A stretch of DNA of 64,000 nt from Pieris napi (Eukaryota; Arthropoda; Insecta; Lepidoptera; Pieridae). Shown here piece by piece: positions 46,401-54,175 of the stretch (its first letter is position 1; each line of letters starts with the position of its first letter). The stretch spans positions 2,507,501 through 2,571,500 of the forward strand of contig NC_062242.1 of assembly GCF_905475465.1 (NCBI RefSeq). The letters run 5' to 3'. A program made the position numbers and the translations under genes. The notes beneath the pieces are model-generated. The model did not search any database. It was given only the letters and a program-made list of their open reading frames with translations, and was not told the DNA's origin.

Positions 46401-47431
46401 ACAGAGCTTATAAATTAACAACATCTAAGTTCAAAATCGTTAATACTAGTGGTTCTTCTGTTTTGCTAATATTGCCAGATCTATTACTACTACTACGACT
46501 ATTCAATGCTCGATAGTAATAGTGATTCGATAGCTATTATTATTAATTTATATATAGCACTTTTAACCTTTGATACTTACAGATACTCTATATTAAAGTA
46601 ATCATTTGACACCTTTTCCAAATGACCTTTACAAAATATTGGTGCTATAACGCACTGGTTGGAGCGCTCCTCAGTTCGATAGAGCGATCGAACCAAGCAG
46701 AACCCTTTACAAAGTAGACGACGTCGAAATTAAGCAGCTGATGCCGAGAAGCAAATTTTTATTAATACTCACTATTTTGAATAATTTATCTGCTGGTCCT
46801 GTTTTTGTTAATAATCGGCTTATTCTTTTTACTCATTGTTCAGGTTATCGTTTGCTGCTTCGCCAACAATTGGTATCTATCTCTGTCTTCCTGTCATTAC
46901 ACAATAATTCATGACATTCGTTGTAACTGCCTTCGATCAATTTCTCTTTTTCTATCAAATCCTAGATCCGTCGTTTCGTCTCCTGCCTCTTTGTCTTAGT
47001 AATGTAACCAATGCGATTCCAATATTATTATTTAGAGTTATTATTATTGTTCGTGTTCAGATTGTAGAGATCAATTTAATGAAATTTTTTTTAAAAACTT
47101 TTTTATTATCTAAAGTCAAATTATGAATATTATGCGAATAATAAAAAATCTGACAAATAAACAAAACTAATTTATTATTTACGAGTATTTATGTAAAATC
47201 TTGATAATCAAATAACATTAAATACCTCTATCTAGTAGATTAAATTTAGATTATAATTATCATATATAAAAAAACATGACTTACGTAATGTTTTCGTATT
47301 TAACTTGTGTTTATTGTATGCAGGGTGACCTAGAACAATTAGTGCTGGTGCCAAGAGCTGGACAGGCGTATAAGCAGTGTTCCAGTCAAGCCAACGGCAG
47401 TATCACCCCATATGTCTCACTAAATACGTAA
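22284..47431 (+). CDS. Secreted TSR + TSPN modular protein, 8 coding exons, 417 aa
   Basis: Join of 22284-22469, 26681-26781, 31399-31604, 33072-33212, 35253-35455, 35851-36035, 45016-45139 and 47324-47431; all junctions are AG/GT and phases agree. Order: signal peptide (about 1-30); N-terminal domain (33-165) with Cys33 and Cys109, perhaps an NTR or agrin-NtA-like OB fold; one TSR (166-212); a thrombospondin-N/laminin-G domain (213-401) closing with VDC (Cys354) and GDLEQLVLVP...AYKQC (Cys401), the usual TSPN cysteine pair. N-glycosylation sequons lie at Asn92, Asn111 and Asn406. No membrane anchor is seen, so it is probably secreted to the matrix, where TSR and TSPN modules often bind glycosaminoglycans. 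I do not recognise an orthologue. Function is otherwise unknown. Confidence 0.85.
22600..22995 (+). pseudogene. LINE ORF C-terminal region, longest copy
   Basis: Across several frames the text resembles the end of a LINE ORF2: GECS-like and HHRT(S)R motifs in the 22690-22800 part, then FRTNS.K..S.KER with the CATTCGCAAGCCTTCTGGC nucleotide tail. This copy ties the widespread CGGCAACGCACTCGCGAG tail to a LINE coding end. Several frameshifts and stops. Confidence 0.5.
23930..24080 (+). pseudogene. LINE C-terminal fragment (uninterrupted)
   Basis: It encodes ALIKDLGWRLVDSTGEPRAG then FLAQRISIAIQ, a stop and GNAA. It represents the same locus type as 7180-7500 but without the palindromic insert, so it serves as the empty-site paralogue. 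Confidence 0.6.
24729..24860 (-). mobile_element. Helitron-like fragment
   Basis: It shares GGACCCGACAGACGTTGTCC, TGCATGATATAGCGATAAGG and GGTCCAGCTGTTTAAGAGGA with 228-445. The CTAG end is lost here. Confidence 0.45.
26233..26409. mobile_element. 177-bp MITE with TTAA target duplication
   Basis: TTAA flanks (26229-26232 and 26410-26413) enclose inverted ends GGCCGATTTACATTATCTTAG and its exact complement. The interior is also partly inverted (GGAGAGTGC / GCACTCTCC). TTAA duplication is the mark of piggyBac-type transposition; the termini do not look like canonical piggyBac ends, so the parent family is open. Confidence 0.8.
26681..26781 (+). CDS. Coding exon 2: N-terminal domain
   Basis: 101 bp encoding residues 63-95 plus two bases of codon 96 (Arg). 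It reads SKTLDLALVSIYRGGLDLAS, a strand-rich pattern; the IYRGG turn resembles NTR/agrin-type domains. Sequon Asn92-Thr-Thr is near the end. Acceptor TTTCAG, donor GTAAGT. Confidence 0.85.
26937..26994. repeat. 58-bp perfect palindrome
   Basis: Two 29-base arms meet at GACTT|AAGTC with no spacer and no mismatch (arm: GTAAAAATCGATGAATGTTT plus nine more bases). It lies 155 bp after exon 2. Spacer-free palindromes of this length are uncommon and can be assembly artefacts. Confidence 0.9.
27120..27300 (-). pseudogene. LINE C-terminal fragment
   Basis: The minus strand gives LLRTSKLCNRLPMAIFPWRY then DLQLF, matching the FPERYDLQLFK end at 53095-53335. A stop follows the CGGCAACGCACCCAC block. 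5'-truncated. Confidence 0.6.
28010..28490 (-). mobile_element. MITE, AAGTGAAACTTC family, copy 2
   Basis: One end is GTGCGTACAAATTAC...CAGAAGTGAAACTTCTTTGG, the other GCGCCTAAAGAAGTTTCACTT. It is the reverse complement, with divergence, of 30230-30670. No open frame of interest. Confidence 0.65.
29581..29625 (+). repeat. 17-bp tandem repeat, about 2.6 units
   Basis: GGGACAATGAGCGTAAC occurs twice exactly (29581-29597, 29598-29614), and a third unit diverges after GGGACAATGAG. A SINE begins about 30 bp later. Confidence 0.8.
29658..29845 (-). mobile_element. tRNA-derived SINE, copy 3, truncated
   Basis: The 3' body (GGCGCTACAA, GGTGATCAGCCT, AAGCCGGTTTTC, TTCACCGTTCGA) is present on the minus strand; the tRNA-like head is missing apart from a small remnant. 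Confidence 0.65.
30230..30670 (+). mobile_element. MITE, AAGTGAAACTTC family, copy 3
   Basis: It starts GAAGTGAAACTTCTTTCGGC and ends AAAGAAGTTTCACTTCTGAC followed by TTGTGTACTTTGTACGCACC. It faces copy 2 across about 1.7 kb of intron 2, so the two could pair as a hairpin in the pre-mRNA. Confidence 0.65.
30672..30760 (-). repeat. LINE 3' end fragment
   Basis: The minus strand shows the complement of GTTAAGTGATATCGCC and GTTGCCGGCCTTTTAAG, the same tail as at 10150. It abuts the MITE on its left. Confidence 0.55.
31399..31604 (+). CDS. Coding exon 3: rest of N-terminal domain
   Basis: 206 bp, encoding the end of codon 96 to the first base of Gly165. It contains Cys109 in QLIACFNWS, with sequon Asn111-Trp-Ser, then a strand-rich stretch and an acidic loop. 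Cys109 is the likely disulphide partner of Cys33. The exon ends GTTG|GTATGT, phase 1. Confidence 0.85.
31605..33071 (+). other. Intron 3
   Basis: Donor GTATGT, acceptor TTGTTATAG. AT-rich DNA; I see no repeat I can name. Confidence 0.8.
33072..33212 (+). CDS. Coding exon 4: thrombospondin type-1 repeat
   Basis: 141 bp encode residues 165-212, exactly one TSR. Tryptophans 166, 169 and 172 form a double WxxW C-mannosylation motif; CSKTCGGG carries the O-fucosylation consensus at Thr178; six cysteines lie at 175, 179, 190, 195, 205 and 210. The RQTRRR strand gives the cationic side of the tryptophan-arginine ladder. Both flanking introns are phase 1, so the exon is a symmetric cassette. Confidence 0.92.
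33363..33530 (+). repeat. LINE 3' end fragment
   Basis: ATTTCCGAACCAATTCGACT, AAAGAGCGTACAAATTCTTG, CCGGCAACGCACTTGCGAGC and CTCTTGTCCGTTTG are in order, followed by an A-rich tail. Good copy of the tail family. Confidence 0.65.
33983..34422 (+). mobile_element. Helitron-like non-autonomous element, copy 2
   Basis: A|TC...CTAG|T boundaries hold. It is collinear and near-identical with 2745-3170, differing by a short TATATA-rich insertion before the 3' end (about 34374-34390). Confidence 0.7.
34674..34941 (-). mobile_element. Helitron-like non-autonomous element
   Basis: On the minus strand it begins TCTATATAAATAAAAATTAA and ends GGCGAAACGTTCGCGGCTAG, with the A and T target bases in place. 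The interior differs from the other family members. Confidence 0.5.
35253..35455 (+). CDS. Coding exon 5: linker and first TSPN strands
   Basis: 203 bp encoding the end of codon 212 to Glu279. After a basic linker come strands with hydrophobic/aromatic alternation (SYIWIASSELF, FPREFTLFLSLRLRPE); FPREFTL is the typical opening of TSPN/laminin-G folds. Ends in phase 0 at GAG|GTAGGT. Confidence 0.85.
35456..35850 (+). other. Intron 5
   Basis: The shortest intron, 395 bp, with acceptor TTTGTTTTAG. No recognisable insert. Confidence 0.8.
35851..36035 (+). CDS. Coding exon 6: central TSPN strands
   Basis: 185 bp encode residues 280-340 and two bases of Ser341. GTLFSLRS, SFLSLELAG and FRWHHIAIS are the standard central strands of a TSPN/LamG jelly-roll (compare the family's WH.IA.SV pattern). 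The basic run RSRRRS (292-297) may be a heparin-binding loop, though RSRR also fits a furin site. The open frame in another phase here is a shadow. Confidence 0.88.
36605..36700 (+). repeat. Possible tRNA-like SINE head
   Basis: TAGCCTAGCGC and TGTTCGAACCCC resemble A and B boxes of a tRNA-derived promoter. There is no second copy in the window. Confidence 0.3.
37080..37624 (-). mobile_element. Helitron-like non-autonomous element
   Basis: The minus-strand 3' end is GCGCCGGGTCAGCTAG next to T; the 5' end is TCTATATATATAAAAGAAAG next to A. It contains ACTCGAGAACGGCTGGACCG, a variant of the motif found near the 5' end of the related elements. Non-coding. Confidence 0.6.
39065..39385 (-). mobile_element. 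Helitron-like non-autonomous element
   Basis: Minus strand: TCTAATATATAAAATTCTCG at the 5' end, GTTTGCCGGGTCAGCTAG at the 3' end, with A and T flanks. 321 bp. It lies 95 bp from the copia target duplication. Confidence 0.6.
39485..39608 (-). repeat. Copia 3' LTR (124 bp)
   Basis: On the element strand it starts TATTGATG and ends CTATAATA, rather than the usual TG...CA. By eye it is identical to the LTR at 43803-43926. It is unusually short for an LTR. Confidence 0.93.
39609..39616 (-). other. Polypurine tract
   Basis: On the element strand AGAGGAAG directly precedes the 3' LTR, the position where plus-strand DNA synthesis starts. Confidence 0.7.
39683..43666 (-). CDS. Copia gag-pol polyprotein, 1327 aa, intact
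   Basis: Single ORF from ATG at 43666 to TGA. Gag domain to about 240; zinc knuckle C251-C254-H259-C264; aspartic protease active site DSG at 301-303; integrase zinc site H439/H444/C468/C471; integrase core D498, D561, E597 (35 residues between the last two); reverse transcriptase about 860-1110 with FDVKTAFLNG (Asp933) and YVDD (1017-1020); RNase H about 1178-1310 with Asp1181, Glu1222/1224 and Asp1257. Order protease-integrase-RT-RNase H is diagnostic of Ty1/copia. No stop or frameshift is seen and all catalytic residues are present, so it could be active. Confidence 0.96.
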   Translation of the reverse strand: MEFQGIEKLKGSENWNIWKFMVRNLLRATDGAYEVSIGELSKPVLVDNATADKRAAHAAAMKVWDKADRAACQIIVKTIDSRVMTLIVACETAHQMWTKLHGIYEQQTKQAVHSVQTEFFSFDMNLADDMVSHIAKFEGLILRMQQLKVKPDESALMVKLLETLPDSFESFRQAWWARSDDQQTLDNLINVLTSDEHRRKLRQEKVDNLSALMATKLKVQSKGASGSQHGGKQAKDDVKSNQKGKKSIFKCYGCQGVGHFRRDCPTAKKKKSGDVVSEGKNQAFVSEVFNAESKNEVWIIDSGATDHMTFKKEWYTFFEAFSIPAEIRIGNNSVMRALGRGTINFEALVNGHWTACYMENVLYVPDARRNLFSVTRALDKGMTFRSSKDRCQFLLNGVVKAQGVRTGQLFKMMLRINEPDTCCVSEANLAFKDSLQVWHERLGHQNKRHVAQVLKKHGIHVKPDDEFCGSCVEGKQHRQPFNSRQQRSSEPGEVIHADVCGPMEQESIGGSRYFVCFMCDYSRFRLVYFLKRKSEVIDKVKEMLQFVKNQRGRPVKVFQCDGGGEFVNGAMQNLMKSEGTKMVVTNPYTPQQNGCAERSNRTIDDLARTMLVSKDLPKFLWAEAVNAVVYILNRTGPSSVEGKTPYELFVEKSVHLNRFHIFGTVCYLMVPKERRKKWDAKGAQGVFVGYSNDIDGFRVWIKDTRNVIRSREVVFGPEHSSKVLALFPAESTEKDPVVEEIEDHLENLNSPRVLNLPEAPILPEVPNPVLPDRVVDAEPRIEEIDETPKTAKEPIQRRLRDRSTLQKPVRFNEMFLAELDEPRSYNEAMESADHVHWKAAMKEEMSSLEENGTWTLTELPPGRKTIANRWVFRIKRDAEGKICRYKARLVAKGYSQREGIDYNETFSPVARFNTIRAILSIAAKEHLKFAQFDVKTAFLNGFLDEEIYMNQAEGFEDGSNLVCLLIRSLYGLKQSPRCWNNRFKKFLICKFGLVQSEADPCLFYRISDEDKLIVVLYVDDGLVVATKDGIIQEFLRKLEMEFKITLEELGSFLNMLIEREEDGSIRLSQKVYAESLLQKFNMAEANAVSTPIEKYVQLEEKTGLKTSAPYREAVGCLMYLAVATRPDIAFAISYASQFLENPEEVHWLLVKRILRYIKGSSSVGIRYEAGSGGSALKAYSDADYASQSDTRRSVSGIVFMHSGGPIPWASRRQECVSLSTTEAEYVAAGEAARESVWLARLFTEVSPLDNVPVLFVDSQSAIKLAKNHEFHKRTKHIEVRYHYIRKELEDGRLNIQHVPGDQQLADILTKPLPRLRFAESRSALGMI
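43791..43802 (-). other. Primer-binding site (initiator tRNA-Met type)
   Basis: Element strand TGGTAGCAGAGC immediately follows the 5' LTR. TGGTAGCAGAG is complementary to the 3' end of eukaryotic initiator tRNA-Met (...CUCUGCUACCA). Confidence 0.8.
43803..43926 (-). repeat. Copia 5' LTR (124 bp)
   Basis: Identical by eye to the copy at 39485-39608 over all 124 bp. It should hold the element's promoter and polyadenylation site; no clear TATA box can be assigned. Confidence 0.93.
44305..44443 (+). mobile_element. Fold-back MITE, right half only
   Basis: Loop and right arm of the family at 49178-49420 are present (GAGCTTGTAGTTTATTG, ATCAGAATGCCAAATCATAA, GAGTTACAGAGTCGCAAGCC); the left arm is missing. 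A SINE stub follows. Confidence 0.65.
44446..44490 (-). mobile_element. SINE 5' head stub
   Basis: The complement of the SINE head is seen as GATGAGAGTCGCACGCTGAA then GCCACTAGGCCAACAC. Only about 40 bp remain. Confidence 0.55.
45016..45139 (+). CDS. Coding exon 7: TSPN strands with conserved cysteine
   Basis: 124 bp encoding the end of codon 341 to Ser382. TVRVYVDC contains Cys354, the first cysteine of the TSPN disulphide; DLIIGYLFS is the strand before the last loop. Acceptor TTTTAG, donor GTAAGA, phase 0 at the end. Confidence 0.88.
45140..47323 (+). other. Intron 7
   Basis: 2.2 kb, donor GTAAGACC, acceptor TTGTATGCAG. AT-rich; open frames such as 46805-46999 show no recognisable domain. 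No repeat is named. Confidence 0.8.
47324..47431 (+). CDS. Coding exon 8: TSPN end and stop
   Basis: Residues 383-417 and TAA (47429-47431). GDLEQLVLVPRAGQAYKQC is a very good match to the closing motif of TSPN domains and gives Cys401, partner of Cys354. A short tail with sequon Asn406-Gly-Ser follows. No anchor or extra domain follows the TSPN fold. Confidence 0.9.
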   Translation, partial: GDLEQLVLVPRAGQAYKQCSSQANGSITPYVSLNT

Positions 47432-47532
47432 CTCTGACTGAATTAGTAAACTTCATTGGTCTCATTATAATAACGTATATTTGTTCGAAATTTAAATTTA
47501 TGCACTTTGTTATTATGAGACAGGAAAAAGTT

Positions 47533-47601
47533 AATAAATTTGCATTTTAAAAATTATATAATTTTATTACTAGTTGTTTAACTAATAGTTATTCAAATAA
47601 A
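47533..47601 (+). terminator. Candidate polyadenylation signals
   Basis: AATAAA occurs at 47533-47538 and 47596-47601, 102 and 165 bp after the stop. The second is followed by a T-rich run near 47626. In AT-rich DNA such hexamers also arise by chance. Confidence 0.45.
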
Positions 47602-49177
47602 ATATTTAACGTTATATCAATGCAGGTTTTTTTTATTATTTATATGGTAACTCATTTCTCATACAATAACTTTTTGGTGGTTCTAGGTTCTATTTAGATT
47701 TGAATTGAAAAAAAAATGCGTCGACATGCGTTGAACGTCTAACGTAATTTGAATGTAAAAAAATACAAAAATTGATTTTTGTGGATATTGGAAATTCGTT
47801 AAAATTTATGAAATACTGTAAAAAAATATCTAATAAGACTAGTTGCTATTAAATGTGCATAGTGTTTTATAAATATTGCAATCAATGTTAACTAAAATTA
47901 ATACATAAACGTGTAGATTTCGTGTCAAGCCTAAAAAGTTCCCCTTTAATAAAACGAAATCAGTTGAGCGATTCTGTAATTGCAGCTGTGTAATTGAAGA
48001 CGCTACGGTGAGTTTGCGTTTGAATTTCCTAATCGCCTTATGCAGAATATTTGCACACACATATATCAAATAACGGCTAACATTCATGAGGAGGAAAGGT
48101 GATACAATAAATCTAACTAAGTGAAAGCTACACTAAAATAAATATAATATAAAAAACGTTGTTCATCCCTTACTATTACATTCTGTTTACGCTGTTATGA
48201 TAAGAGACAGAAGCTAAGTTATGTTGATTTCGTTTTATTGATAACGGGAATTTTAATAAATTAATAATTTTCTTAACAACAATTTCAATAAGCTACAATC
48301 GTATGTAACATTATTTCCTGCTGTGTATGTGTAGATAATAATTGTTAGAAGGACCCGTATTTTGTATCTATATTTATAAGAATTGTATATATTTTATCCG
48401 AGTAAACAAATAAACGAGTCTAAATATACTGTTTTTTAACCGCTCAATAAATATTATCACAAATAGTAATCAGACTGCAAATATAGCCTTTACCTTCCTA
48501 CTAATATTCCTATCAAATCGAGCTACGCACCCGCGTCATTGAGTACGTAAGAGAAACAATCACACAAACTTGACATGGTGGTTCATACCAATACAATCCT
48601 AGACAAATCAATTTAAACTGAATTTTGTGTTTGGAGAGCCAATCAGTATGTGTATTGTGTATGGTGTAATTATGTGTAAACCTACATACTTAGTGACATC
48701 CCTTGGCTGCGACGTCGTGATCCTTGACAAGAGACTGTAGACATCCTGCGTCAATGAGCATAATAAACCCAATACATGATATTATATTTTGTCAGAAATA
48801 GATTTTTCTTCAAAGCGCAATCATTATGGAACTTTGAACACCATATTATACGTACCTAGAAAGTAATAAAAACCTTTACCAAGGTTTTACAAAAGTATTG
48901 AGATTATTATTTTGTTCTCTCTAGATGAAAATTTACTTGGCATAAAACCTGTTACAAAGTTTAAAGCCTAAATTCTTTTGAGATTCATTTTAGTTGCAAA
49001 ATTCAAGGATTAAGTTTCCTCAGCGGAAGTTAAAAGTTACTTGAGGTCGCTCACGTACCTTAAAACTTTTTGAACACTTTTATTATGCTTTTATTTCAAC
49101 TTTAGAAGTAAAGTTTTAGGATGAGGTTTGCTTTATTTTAAACATTTCTTCAATTTCTTTATTATGTATAACGAACA

Positions 49178-49420
49178 GCCCTGCGATTCTGTAACTCACT
49201 TCACGAACTCACACAGCGGTTTTCGCATCGGCGGTCGCTCTCAAATCAGTCGTGAAGCAGTCATTTTATGATTTGGCATTCTGAAAAGGTGGGAGCTTGT
49301 ACTTTATTGTTTATCAGAATGCCAAATCATAAAATTACTGCTTCACGACTGATTTGAGAGAGACCGCCGATGCGAAAACCGCTGTGTGAGTTCGTGAAGT
49401 GAGTTACAGAATCGCAGGGC
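49178..49420. mobile_element. Fold-back MITE with about 106-bp arms
   Basis: GCCCTGCGATTCTGTAACTC opens the left arm and its complement closes the right. The arms are almost perfect inverted copies separated by a loop of about 30 bp (AAAGGTGGGAGCTTGTACTT). It is the best preserved copy of the family at 7253 and 44305. Confidence 0.85.
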
Positions 49421-49549
49421 AGAGTCCAATGTTCTAATGGTTATGAATAAAAATAACAAAATATAGTTATTTTCATCCTCATACTCAAATGCAATGTTGC
49501 GTCTGTTTCATAGATTATATAATTCGAATTGATTTGCTCCAGTTCAAAC

Positions 49550-49755
49550 AATTTGTATGATTCAAAACTTGGCAATTAAAATAAGTGGCGGAGATTTTCT
49601 TGCCAGTTCTTTTTGCCCGCTCTACGCCTCTGACTTGCGGACTGGTAGTAAATGTAAATTTAGTATCAATTCAACATCTTTTCTGTTGACGTTCATAAGT
49701 GTACTTGGTTACCTATATGAATAAAGTTATTTTGAATTTGAGTTTGAATTCACAA
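49550..49755 (+). repeat. LINE 3' tail ending in TTTGAA repeats
   Basis: CTTGGCAATTAAAATAAGTGG, CTTGCCAGTTCTTTTTGCCC, TTGACGTTCATAAGTG, CCTATATGAATAAAG and TTTTGAATTTGAGTTTGAAT follow in order, as in the copies at 1538 and 61955. Confidence 0.65.
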
Positions 49756-50029
49756 TTCAGTGTTTTTTTCCAACACAACCAAGGTTTTCGACAGGACCGG
49801 AATTTAGAATTAAATTTTTTAACACATTTTGCAATGCTCTAAAGTAGGTTACTTAAAAGGTCATCATTGCACACACAAGCATTATGGCTGTGTGTATGGA
49901 TGGTGGTACCCAACAGCAGGTGTGCTAGTCTTATGCCTTTACCTCTTAAACCTATACCAGGAATATTATACAGGTAATACAAAAAACAAAATGCATTTAT
50001 AATTATCGTTCTGCACAACACAAAGACCA

Positions 50030-50265
50030 GTGTTGGCTTCAGCGTGCAACTCTCATCCCTGAGGTCGTAGACTCAATCCCCGGCTGTGCACCAATCGACA
50101 TGATTTCTATGTATCATTCGCTCGAACGGTGAAGGAAAACATCGTGAGGAAACCGGCCTGCCTTAAAAATCGACAGCGTGTGTCAGGCACAGGAGGCTGA
50201 TCACCTACTTGGCTATGAGATTGACAAATGACCATGAAACAGATGCAGAAATCTGAAAACCACAA
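50030..50265 (+). mobile_element. tRNA-derived SINE, copy 4
   Basis: The head has TGTTGGCTTCAGCGTGCAAC (A box partly deleted) and GACTCAATCCCCGGCTGTGC (altered B box). The body GAAGGAAAACATCGTGAGGA and GGAGGCTGATCACCTACTTG is well preserved. Likely unable to be transcribed by Pol III. Confidence 0.75.
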
Positions 50266-50901
50266 CCGCAAAGACAGCAATTAGAACCCGTGGTTATTAT
50301 ATAAACCAAATAAAGGTTGGATTTATTTGGCATTGATCCTATAATATGAGAAGGAATTTTACTTAGAATTCCAATTACAAAAACGCGTGACTTGAATGTA
50401 TAAAATCTCGGTAACGTACAAAGGGACGATTTCAGTTGAGCAATGGAACATTCAATCAATTTAATAAATGATCAGCATCATTAACTTCAACCGTTCCTAT
50501 AACAGTATTGATCGTTTGACGTCACCAAATCAAAGAAAATGGATCAAAAGGAATCAAATGGTATTTTTATACTTCGTTTTGTTAACAAAGGGCTATACAA
50601 TATGTCTATTCAAAAAACAGACTACAATACTTCCTGTATAGCTATATTTATTATACTACATCGTATTTAAATTTGATTAAAGGACTGGCTTATAAATACA
50701 CCTTAGGGGAGATGCTCCCGGGACTTAATATGTAGATAGATACACATTATACTAACTCACAAAAAATATTTTTTATTGAATTTACTATTAAGTTTGTTAT
50801 GGAAGAGCTGGAAACCTTGATACAGGTACTTTTTTAATTAAGGGTTCAATCTAAGAAATTATAATGAATTTTTGTCAAATGAATAAACACCTTTGTTTTT
50901 T

Positions 50902-51270
50902 GAAGTTATACTTCTTTAGGCGCGTTATGAAAAATTGATGAGAGTGAAATTTTACGATGCGCGCGCACCGTGACACAAAATTAATAGAATGACGTTGCCC
51001 ACGGAAGATGCTACGGCATTGGACATAATTTAAAAACAACATTCGAATAATAATAGAATTTATGTTACACTTAATGTAAGAGAATAATAATAAATATTTA
51101 TTTATTTAATTTTTCATTTGAAATGAAAACTGAACTTTATTGACTATGATGACTCCATTTCCAGTCTTTGATTATTCAATTGTAATTAATTATTTGCATG
51201 CAATCAAAAACTATTTTTAATAATGCCAAAGAAGTATAACTTCTTACGCGCGTACATAATTACACGCACT
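50902..51270. mobile_element. MITE, AAGTATAACTTC subfamily, copy 1
   Basis: Ends GAAGTTATACTTCTTTAGGC and AAGAAGTATAACTTCTTACG then CGCGTACATAATTACACGCAC. It is near-identical over its length to 59719-60080. Confidence 0.7.
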
Positions 51271-53094
51271 CTTTTTTTTATATACGTTCTAATACTTTTT
51301 TTCCTTGACCGTTAGTCGATGAAAAGTTCACCTCGTAATGACATAAAAGGGAGGTAGTACAATACAAAATTTACATTACGTTAACATAATGTTTGTCAAT
51401 CTGTGTCAATGACAGTCATTATTGAACTTACAATCGTTAAGTGAAGGACTCCTCATCAACGCTCATTAAAAAAATCCTGACTAAATTATCCAAGTAATTG
51501 CACTTAGTAGCAGTTATTTTAAAAAATAGTAACATTTTCAGTGAAAAACTTTTAAGCGAATGTTGTAAAGCGTTGGGTTGAGGTATTCATTAAAGTTTTT
51601 TAAATGAGAAATTTTGTAGTACATTTTGATGGGTCGGCGAACCCGTTTCTTTGTTAGATTTTATTCAATCTTTGTTTAAAACAAAGACGGCGACCGTTTT
51701 TTGAATAACAGCAACACCTCGTAGAAGGGAAGGCGTTTAAATATTTGCTACTGCTGTATAGAAACAGAAATTTTCGTGATTTTTTTTTATAGAAATAGAT
51801 CAATATATTTAATATTCATGATTTCTTCCACAATATTAGTAGAATGAATGGAAAATAGACGACGTTAAACGAAATATAGATCTTTGAAAAAGTTTGCCTG
51901 AAAACGATTAGAAATTAGTTAAAATTACTTAAACTTAAAAAGTGTTAAATGAATTAACATTCAACAAGCCATCGCCACATAGGCAACATACTCCCCACGT
52001 ATCTTGTAAAATTGCATAAAGCATAAAGTCAGAAATAGTGATAATAATATATGATCACGTACTTCTCGTAGGCGACCAGCTCACCGCTACAATATTCTGG
52101 ATCTACGATCTACGGCGTAGCCACTACAAATACCACGTAGCATCATTGATTAATTGTGGTTCGTAAAACAATTAGATTTTACTTCAGCTAGAAATGCAAT
52201 TTAGTATAGATGTACATAGTTTTAAAATTCAAACAATCCCCAGTTTGGCAACAATTCGATTTGATAACAATGTTTCCGAGCAATTTCGCGCGGACTTTGT
52301 GCTGTATATTGTAATTTTTATTTATGCGTTAGACAACAATTCGACAGTTGTTTCGCAACAGACATCAATTCTATTACTAGTTACTAGTGGGATCACTGTA
52401 TTTTTATCCAATAACTGAGGGTCAATCATTCTTTGTGCAGTATTTCAATGTAACCGCTGGCTTTGACGTGTTTGAAAATTGGTATGAAATCGATTCCTCA
52501 TACTGTTCAATCTACTGTATAAACTAATCTTTCTGTTAGATGTTTGAATATCACATATATTGGGGGTAAAATAGCAATTATTTAAGTTTACCTGGTTATA
52601 CATGTTAAGAAAAACTTCTGGTAAAATTTCTTTTTTTATTATATGTTCGACTATAGTAATATGGAAGAAAGAAAAACTTTGCATAATAAAAAAGATGTAC
52701 AGTAAAATGACAAAATGTACTAGCCCCCTCACTAAGATTCCAGGAGTCGTGGGCAGTTAGTCTCTTCCATTTGACATACTGACATGACACTTAGTATATT
52801 TTTACTACTGTTGCACAAGAAGTATAGTTTTGTATCGTTTCGTTTGAGCATAAGGTTGAGATATTGCCTATGATTATTAGTAAATGTATAAAGCTTTAAA
52901 TCGAGAATGAAAATTTTGTATTTGAGGCAGTGATTAAATATGAAAGAGAAAAAGCGTTGGGCCCAGAATGTGCGTTTTTGGGTGGCTTATATGTAGGTTT
53001 GCGTTGTGTCGATGTTTGGTTCAAGAGTCGGCATATTGCTATTAAGTATAGTTGTCTATCCGTTAAAAATTTTGTAACATCGTAAAATTTTGAA

Positions 53095-53335
53095 GTTCTA
53101 CCTAACTTAACGAAAGCTTCCACACTCTGTTTCACAAGGCATTTTCTTTTGCGAATTAGCGAACTATCGAATCCACTCCCGGTGGGGGTCTTCCCTGAGA
53201 GATACGACCTCCAACTATTCAAAATTCGAGTGTACCCCTCAAAGGCCGGCAACGCACCCACTAAAAATAGGTGTCTATGGGCTGTGATGATTGCCCTTTT
53301 TGGGCGTCGTTTGCCCCGCTATTATAAAATAAAAC
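53095..53335 (+). pseudogene. LINE C-terminal fragment with open frame
   Basis: It reads LLRISELSNPLPVGVFPERY then DLQLFKIRVY, the C-terminal signature of an insect LINE ORF2, followed by the GGCCGGCAACGCACCCACTA tail. No start codon or reverse transcriptase core precedes it. Same family as 21841 and 27120. Confidence 0.65.
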
Positions 53336-53949
53336 GTTGGTAAACTCACAAACTTAAATAAATTGACATTTTCTAATTTGGCTGCATCGTTCATTTAGCT
53401 TAACCATAGAAATTCAAATATAATAATATTGAATGAATGCCACCATGTGCCAATGCACCTAACATATACTTGGCATAACAGTCTGGCGTTTGGCCAAGTG
53501 GGAGAGCCGTTTTCCTCCTGAATTGGCAAAAGCTTATTGTGAGCATATCTCAACTTTGTTCCTCAGGACGTTACAGTATATTTGAGGCTTTCACAGTTCG
53601 CTAATAGAAAGAAAGCTCAAAATGCTGCGTCGCCGAGATCCTAGAAATAAGCAGATTAAGTTCTTAGCTTGCTCGTTATTTTACCAGGTCAGTTACACAC
53701 AAAGCTTACAAGATATTACGTGATGTCTTGCGCACCCTAATACGATTCCATGTGAGGCTGATCTATCTAATTGCACAGATTATTATTAATTTGTAATAAA
53801 AAGGTTTTATTATTTCTTGTTTTGTTTATATTACTAATATGTAATAAGTTTAATATAATATAACAACGCCACTGCCCGCCTTACGTTTGGGTGTTAGTAT
53901 AAATCACACGTACGTAACAAATTTTAATGTAGTTTTCATTAAAAAAACT

Positions 53950-54175
53950 GTAGGGCCTTTTTTAGGTTTGGGCCCCAAATTTCTGTATCTGTTTCGTGGT
54001 CATTAGTTTTTTCTAATACGTAAGTAGGTGATCAGCCTTCTGTGCCCGACACACGCCGTCGACTATTTTTTTCTAAGGAATGCCGGTTTCCTCGATATGA
54101 TGATGACCATACGAGCCAGTGTTACGCACACAGACATAAATTTTATTGGTGCACAGCCGGGGATTGAGTTAATAA
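53950..54175 (-). mobile_element. tRNA-derived SINE, copy 5, partial
   Basis: Minus-strand blocks GGTGATCAGCCTTCTGTGCC, GCCGGTTTCCTCG and GGTGCACAGCCGGGGATTGA are in order; the A-box end is missing. Confidence 0.7.

Noticed and set aside
46660..46720. Possible second Inr/DPE near 46671
   Set aside because: The downstream motif is off by a base from the required spacing and the site lies inside intron 7.
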